Part shown: positions 5,942 to 9,172 of the stretch, piece after piece
How positions within the stretch are numbered: position 1 is the first letter of the stretch
Layout of the letters: each line of letters starts with the position of its first letter
DNA from: Fidelibacterota bacterium
GTDB lineage: Bacteria; Fidelibacterota; UBA2242
Assembly: GCA_016936335.1 (NCBI GenBank)
Contig: JAFGXZ010000345.1
Coordinates: forward strand, 1 to 9,172
Direction of reading: 5' to 3'
DNA length: 9,172 bases
Notes under the pieces: generated by a model
What the model saw: only the letters and a program-made list of their open reading frames with translations
What the model was told of the DNA's origin: nothing
The model's database searches: none
Made by a program: the position numbers and the translations under genes

Positions 5942-7470
5942 AAAAAATCCGAAAAACCGCAATTCGTAGAACTGCTCAGATTGGTTTTCTGGGACTGTTC
6001 GTTCTTACGGTGCTGCAAGCCAGCTATCCGTTCCAACCCTGGATTCCGCCGGAATTATTTCTCTGGGCTGATCCATTGACCGCTATTGTAACTCAATTGG
6101 CCGGACGCTTTTTTGATCCGGTATTTCTAATTGCACTATTGGTCCTGTTATCACCATTTATTTTCGGCAGGGCTTTTTGCGGGTGGGTTTGTCCTTTAGG
6201 CACAAGCATTGATATTTCCGATAAATATCTCGCAAAGAAAAAAAGTAAATCAACCCAAAAATTTCGATCTGTAAAAACTGTCCTGTTAATTATTTTCCTC
6301 CTGTTTGCGGTTTTCGGTGTACAATTGTCATGGTTGATGGATCCGATCCCAATTCTCTGGCGTACCTTCGGTGTATTGGGTATGTCATTTTTCTTCCTGT
6401 TTACAAACACAATTCTGAACGGACTCTATGATGCCAATATTTTCCCCGATAGGGTTTTGGATATTCAGGACAACATCTCGGCGTGGCTCTTTCCGGTCAG
6501 TACTCCAAAATTTCTCATGCTATTGCTTCCATTTGTGATATTTATCGTCATCCTGGCAATGGGAAAAATTTCGCGGCGTTTCTGGTGCCGGAATCTGTGT
6601 CCCTTAGGTGCATTGCTCGGGCTTTTATCAAAATTCAGCCCCTTTCAGCGCGTTGTGGACAAAGCGGCATGCACCAGTTGTTCAGTCTGCCAGAAGAAAT
6701 GTAAAATGGACGCCATTGAAGACGATTATATCCGTACTGAAAAATCCGAATGCATTCTGTGCCTGGATTGTCGGGAAGATTGTCCTACAGACGCAATTTC
6801 CTATCAGTTCAAATCACCAGTTCTTATGAAAACGGCACCGGATCTTTCACGTCGATCCTTTATCGGCGCCGGAATATTGGCTTTATTCGGATCAGGACTA
6901 TTTTCACTAAACGTGTTAAATCCACGGAAAACCGATCGTCGCCTGCGTCCCCCCGGATCTTTGCACGAAGATGATTTCGTGGAACGGTGTATCCGATGTG
7001 AAGAGTGTGTCCGGATTTGTGCCACCTCGGGTGGATGCCTGCAAATGGCATTTCTTGAAACCGGTCTGGAAGGTCTTATGACACCGGTATCCAAATACCG
7101 CATAGGCTATTGCGAATTCAATTGCAATCTCTGCGGGCAAATTTGCCCGACAAAGGCTATTCAGCCTCTCGATCTGGAAAAAAAGCAGGAAACCAAAATA
7201 GGCACGGCATTTTTTCTCACTGACCGCTGCATCCCCTACCGCCTTAACGAAAACTGTATCGTTTGTGAAGAACATTGCCCTTTACCAGAAAAAGCCATTA
7301 AATTAAATGAGAAGGAATATACTGATCTCGAAACCGGAGAAACACGCATGATTGCCTACCCCTATGTTGATACGAACTTGTGCATCGGCTGTGGTATCTG
7401 TGAAAATAAATGCCCGCTCGAAGGAGAGGCTGGAATAATTATAACCCGTGAAGGAGAAGAGAGATTTTAA
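5938..7470 (+). CDS. Membrane polyferredoxin, NapH-NapG (MauN/MauM-like) fusion
   Basis: This 510-residue protein joins two families normally made as separate subunits. Residues 1-290 are NapH-like: hydrophobic segments at about 11-28, 61-78, 113-131, 143-160 and 191-208, a CxxxCP motif after the second (C81, C85) and another after the fifth (C217, C221), then two 4Fe-4S sets (C245/248/251/255 and C272/275/278/282). Residues 300-510 are NapG/MauM-like, opening with SRRSFIG and a hydrophobic segment (about 308-327), then LRPPGSL. Four more cysteine sets follow: C351/354/357/361, C392/396/399/403, C431/440/443/447 and C482/485/488/492. In nitrate-reductase systems NapH and NapG pass electrons from quinol towards periplasmic enzymes. 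No napA or other nitrate-reductase gene is present here, so the electron acceptor is probably encoded in this operon. The gene overlaps DUF362 by four bases and ends two bases before the lipoprotein gene. Confidence 0.9.
   Translation: MKKIRKTAIRRTAQIGFLGLFVLTVLQASYPFQPWIPPELFLWADPLTAIVTQLAGRFFDPVFLIALLVLLSPFIFGRAFCGWVCPLGTSIDISDKYLAKKKSKSTQKFRSVKTVLLIIFLLFAVFGVQLSWLMDPIPILWRTFGVLGMSFFFLFTNTILNGLYDANIFPDRVLDIQDNISAWLFPVSTPKFLMLLLPFVIFIVILAMGKISRRFWCRNLCPLGALLGLLSKFSPFQRVVDKAACTSCSVCQKKCKMDAIEDDYIRTEKSECILCLDCREDCPTDAISYQFKSPVLMKTAPDLSRRSFIGAGILALFGSGLFSLNVLNPRKTDRRLRPPGSLHEDDFVERCIRCEECVRICATSGGCLQMAFLETGLEGLMTPVSKYRIGYCEFNCNLCGQICPTKAIQPLDLEKKQETKIGTAFFLTDRCIPYRLNENCIVCEEHCPLPEKAIKLNEKEYTDLETGETRMIAYPYVDTNLCIGCGICENKCPLEGEAGIIITREGEERF
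6847..6918 (+). other. Internal twin-arginine and transmembrane segment in the polyferredoxin
   Basis: Residues 304-327 of the fusion protein read SRRSFIG followed by a hydrophobic glycine/alanine/leucine-rich stretch ending near SLNVL. It lies exactly where the Tat signal of a stand-alone NapG would begin. It has no lipobox or obvious cleavage site, so it more likely serves as a membrane anchor that moves the C-terminal four-cluster part across the membrane. Tat use at an internal position is inference. Confidence 0.6.
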
Positions 7471-7472
7471 CT

Positions 7473-7940
7473 ATGAAAACAAAACATCTATTATTAATGT
7501 TGCTAGCTGTCCTGCTAATTGTATCCTGCGCGTCAACCCGCCGATTACTAATTAAAAAAGATGATTATCTTGGCTGGAAAATGGCAGATTTTAAAATGTT
7601 GACCACCTCCAAGGATTTTTCAAATTATTTGAAAGAAAATTATCATCTTTACAGCGGCTACGGATTAAAAATGATCCTCATACAGGAAATTGAAGGTCCG
7701 AATAATATGAAGATGAAAGTCGAAATTTTTCAGACCAGGGACCGCAACGACGCCAGTGGACTCTATAAACGATACCAGTCATTCAGCCAGATTCGGGTCG
7801 GAGACGCCGGTAGTGAAAGTCCCGGATTGGTCTGTTTTTATAAAGAAGATTTTTTCGTAAAAATTTCGGCGGTAAAAAATCTTCTGGATAAAAATAACTA
7901 TCTGGTAAACATGGCCCAGCTGGTTGCTACAAAAATTTAG
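7473..7940 (+). CDS. Small lipoprotein, DUF6599-like
   Basis: This 155-residue protein starts with a lipoprotein signal: MKTKH, hydrophobic LLLMLLAVLLIV, and the lipobox IVSC with the lipidated cysteine at residue 19, so the mature protein is anchored to a membrane. The next residues (ASTRR) carry no aspartate at +2. The mature part has a pattern I associate with DUF6599 proteins: NYHLYSGYGLKMILIQEIEG, then MKVEIFQTRDRNDASGLYKRY, a GDAG turn, and LVCFYKEDFFVKISA. It has no cysteines besides the lipid one, so it does not bind an iron-sulfur cluster. Families of this type occur near exported redox and radical SAM genes, but no activity is known to me. It sits 2 bp after the polyferredoxin and 8 bp before amrS, inside the operon. 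The family match is from memory of a pattern and needs a profile search. Confidence 0.75.
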   Translation: MKTKHLLLMLLAVLLIVSCASTRRLLIKKDDYLGWKMADFKMLTTSKDFSNYLKENYHLYSGYGLKMILIQEIEGPNNMKMKVEIFQTRDRNDASGLYKRYQSFSQIRVGDAGSESPGLVCFYKEDFFVKISAVKNLLDKNNYLVNMAQLVATKI

Positions 7941-7948
7941 AAGACCCT

Positions 7949-9067
7949 ATGATTTCCCGGCGTGAATTCTGTGAATTATCCATTAAATGTCTTGCCGGAT
8001 TAGCGTCGTCCCGAATATTCATAAACCAACTCAAGGCCGTCGATCAGAACTATCCGTACATCCGTGATGCCCGGTATTTTAAATCACTTGATAATAAAAA
8101 TATTCAATGCAAACTTTGCCCGAGAAACTGTGTTGTTACCCCCATACAACGCGGTTACTGCGGTGTACGTGAGAATCAGAATGGCGATTATAAAACCCTG
8201 ATTTATGGTCGTCTGACTGCCATTAATAACGATCCTATCGAAAAAAAGCCACTCTTCCACTTTCTACCCGGCAGCACCGCACTGTCAGTTTCTACCAGCG
8301 GCTGTAATGTCAAATGTAAATTCTGCCAAAACTGGAATCTGGCACAATCAAAACCCGAAGATTTAAATTTTAATTATTTATCGCCGGAACAACTGGTAGC
8401 AATGGCGAAACAATATTCCATTCCAACAATCGCCTATACCTATAATGAACCGACCATATTCACTGAATATATTATCGATACAGCCACTATCGGTAAAGAC
8501 CAGGGCATCCGAAACGTCAACATATCCAACGGGTATATCCACAAAACACCGCTCAGGGACTTGTGTAAAGTTCTGGATGCAATTAAAATCGATTTCAAAG
8601 CCTATTCCGAGGATTTTTATCGTAATATTGTCGCCGGTTCGATGATACCGGTTCTGGATACCATGGTCGAAATAAAATCTCAGGGTGTCTGGCTGGAAAT
8701 GGTCAACCTGATTGTCCCCACATTAAATGATAATCCTTCGGGGCTGGAACAGATGTGCAGATGGATTACCACCAATCTCGGTACCGATGTTCCGATTCAT
8801 TTTACTCGTTTTCATCCGCAGTATCTGTTAAAAAACCTCCCTCCCACGCCAATTAAAACACTCAATACAGCCTACCAAATTGCCAAAGATGCCGGAATAA
8901 ATTATGTTTATATAGGAAATGTACCTGGGCATATTCATGAAAAAACTGTCTGCCCGACTTGTAATAGCGACGTGATTATTCGCAACGGATATCACATCGT
9001 TAAAAACACTTTAAAAAATGGAAAATGTCCGGATTGTTCAACACCAATTCCAGGAATTTGGTCATAG
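7949..9067 (+). CDS. amrS: AmmeMemoRadiSam system radical SAM enzyme with Tat-like N-terminus
   Basis: This 372-residue protein belongs to the radical SAM enzymes that co-occur with Memo and AMMECR1 family proteins (TIGR04337-type); older annotations call them pyruvate formate-lyase activating enzyme. A cysteine motif (C54, C57, C61, C71) is followed by GRLTAINNDPIEKKPLFHF. The radical SAM CxxxCxxC is C119, C123, C126, preceded by STSG. YTYNEPT (163-169), SNGY (193-196), KIDFKA (213-218), HFTRFHP (284-290) and YIGNVPG (321-327) are family motifs. A zinc-ribbon-like tail has C335/C338 and C360/C363. The reaction and substrate of this family are not known. Unusually, the protein opens with MISRREFCELSIKCLAGLAS, a twin-arginine signal-like segment; no methionine between it and the core gives an alternative start. 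The signal's hydrophobic core is interrupted by lysine, so export is likely but not certain. It lies 8 bp after the lipoprotein gene and 1 bp before the next. Confidence 0.92.
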   Translation: MISRREFCELSIKCLAGLASSRIFINQLKAVDQNYPYIRDARYFKSLDNKNIQCKLCPRNCVVTPIQRGYCGVRENQNGDYKTLIYGRLTAINNDPIEKKPLFHFLPGSTALSVSTSGCNVKCKFCQNWNLAQSKPEDLNFNYLSPEQLVAMAKQYSIPTIAYTYNEPTIFTEYIIDTATIGKDQGIRNVNISNGYIHKTPLRDLCKVLDAIKIDFKAYSEDFYRNIVAGSMIPVLDTMVEIKSQGVWLEMVNLIVPTLNDNPSGLEQMCRWITTNLGTDVPIHFTRFHPQYLLKNLPPTPIKTLNTAYQIAKDAGINYVYIGNVPGHIHEKTVCPTCNSDVIIRNGYHIVKNTLKNGKCPDCSTPIPGIWS

Positions 9068-9068
9068 A

Positions 9069-9172
9069 ATGAAACAAAAACCATCCATTTTTAAAACCAT
9101 TGCCATAATTGGAGTGTGTCTTATGATGTTTGGATGTTCAAACACCGGCAATGCCAAAGAGCGACCGGCGTA
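9069..9172 (+). CDS. Lipoprotein, 3' end beyond the window; possible Memo (AmrB) homologue
   Basis: Only the first 34 codons and part of a 35th are present. MKQKPSIFKT is followed by a hydrophobic run IAIIGVCLMM and a lipobox-like MFGC, giving a lipidated cysteine at residue 23, then SNTGNAKERPA at the edge. The start is 1 bp after the amrS stop, so it belongs to the same operon. By position I expect the Memo-type protein of the AmmeMemoRadiSam system, whose mature part usually opens with a motif close to RxPAVAGxFYP; the KERPA before the edge fits that only loosely, over very few residues. It could equally be an unrelated lipoprotein. The lipobox has methionine at -3 instead of leucine, which is tolerated but not ideal. 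Confidence 0.7.
   Translation, partial: MKQKPSIFKTIAIIGVCLMMFGCSNTGNAKERPA

Noticed and set aside
5938..7470. Possibility that this is the NapH/NapG of a periplasmic nitrate reductase operon
   Set aside because: No napA, napB, napC or napD is adjacent, the two subunits are fused, and the neighbours are DUF362 and AmrS.
1..9172. Mobile elements, CRISPR arrays, tRNA or rRNA genes and attachment sites
   Set aside because: I saw no transposase or integrase, no spaced direct repeats, no tRNA-like cloverleaf and no rRNA motifs by reading; a covariance-model scan would be needed to exclude small RNAs.

Overview
The window is a chromosomal segment from a Gram-negative-type bacterium. Evidence for this is twin-arginine export signals, two lipoprotein signals, a periplasmic-type polyferredoxin and moderately AT-rich DNA with tightly packed genes. 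The divergent ProC subtype and the tandem tetratricopeptide/PGxGQ-type proteins behind yidD recall the Bacteroidota/FCB superphylum and its candidate relatives (Marinimicrobia, Calditrichota and similar). That placement is inference, and I see no rRNA, tRNA, mobile element or CRISPR array that would settle it.

Left block (2-1897, + strand): the 3' part of yidD, a membrane-insertion factor, runs in from the left edge. It overlaps a secreted tetratricopeptide-like gene that starts inside it, and that gene overlaps a second, homologous gene. The two are tandem paralogues with the same layout: signal peptide, helical repeats, then a hydrophobic C-terminal half opening with an (I)xPGxG motif. After a 137-bp gap comes a membrane PAS protein (2035-3438) with about six transmembrane helices and two PAS-like regions but no output domain.

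Middle block (3444-4799, - strand): a two-gene unit of proC (pyrroline-5-carboxylate reductase, divergent subtype) followed by a GNAT acetyltransferase. It converges on the PAS gene with only 5 bp between stop codons. A 245-bp AT-rich divergent promoter region (4800-5044) separates it from the right block.

Right block (5045-9172, + strand): five genes packed with gaps of 8 bp or less, clearly an operon, running off the right edge. In order they are a DUF362 protein with a Tat signal; a 510-residue NapH-NapG-like fusion with two CxxxCP motifs, six predicted 4Fe-4S clusters and an internal twin-arginine/transmembrane segment; a small lipoprotein resembling DUF6599; the radical SAM enzyme of the AmmeMemoRadiSam system (AmrS) with an N-terminal Tat-like signal; and the first 34 codons of another lipoprotein. 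Every one of the five carries an export or membrane signal.

The most interesting reading is that this operon encodes an envelope-located version of the uncharacterised AmmeMemoRadiSam system, wired to the quinone pool or cytoplasm through a membrane-spanning iron-sulfur protein. The sequence supports the gene content and export signals. The electron path and joint function are inference.
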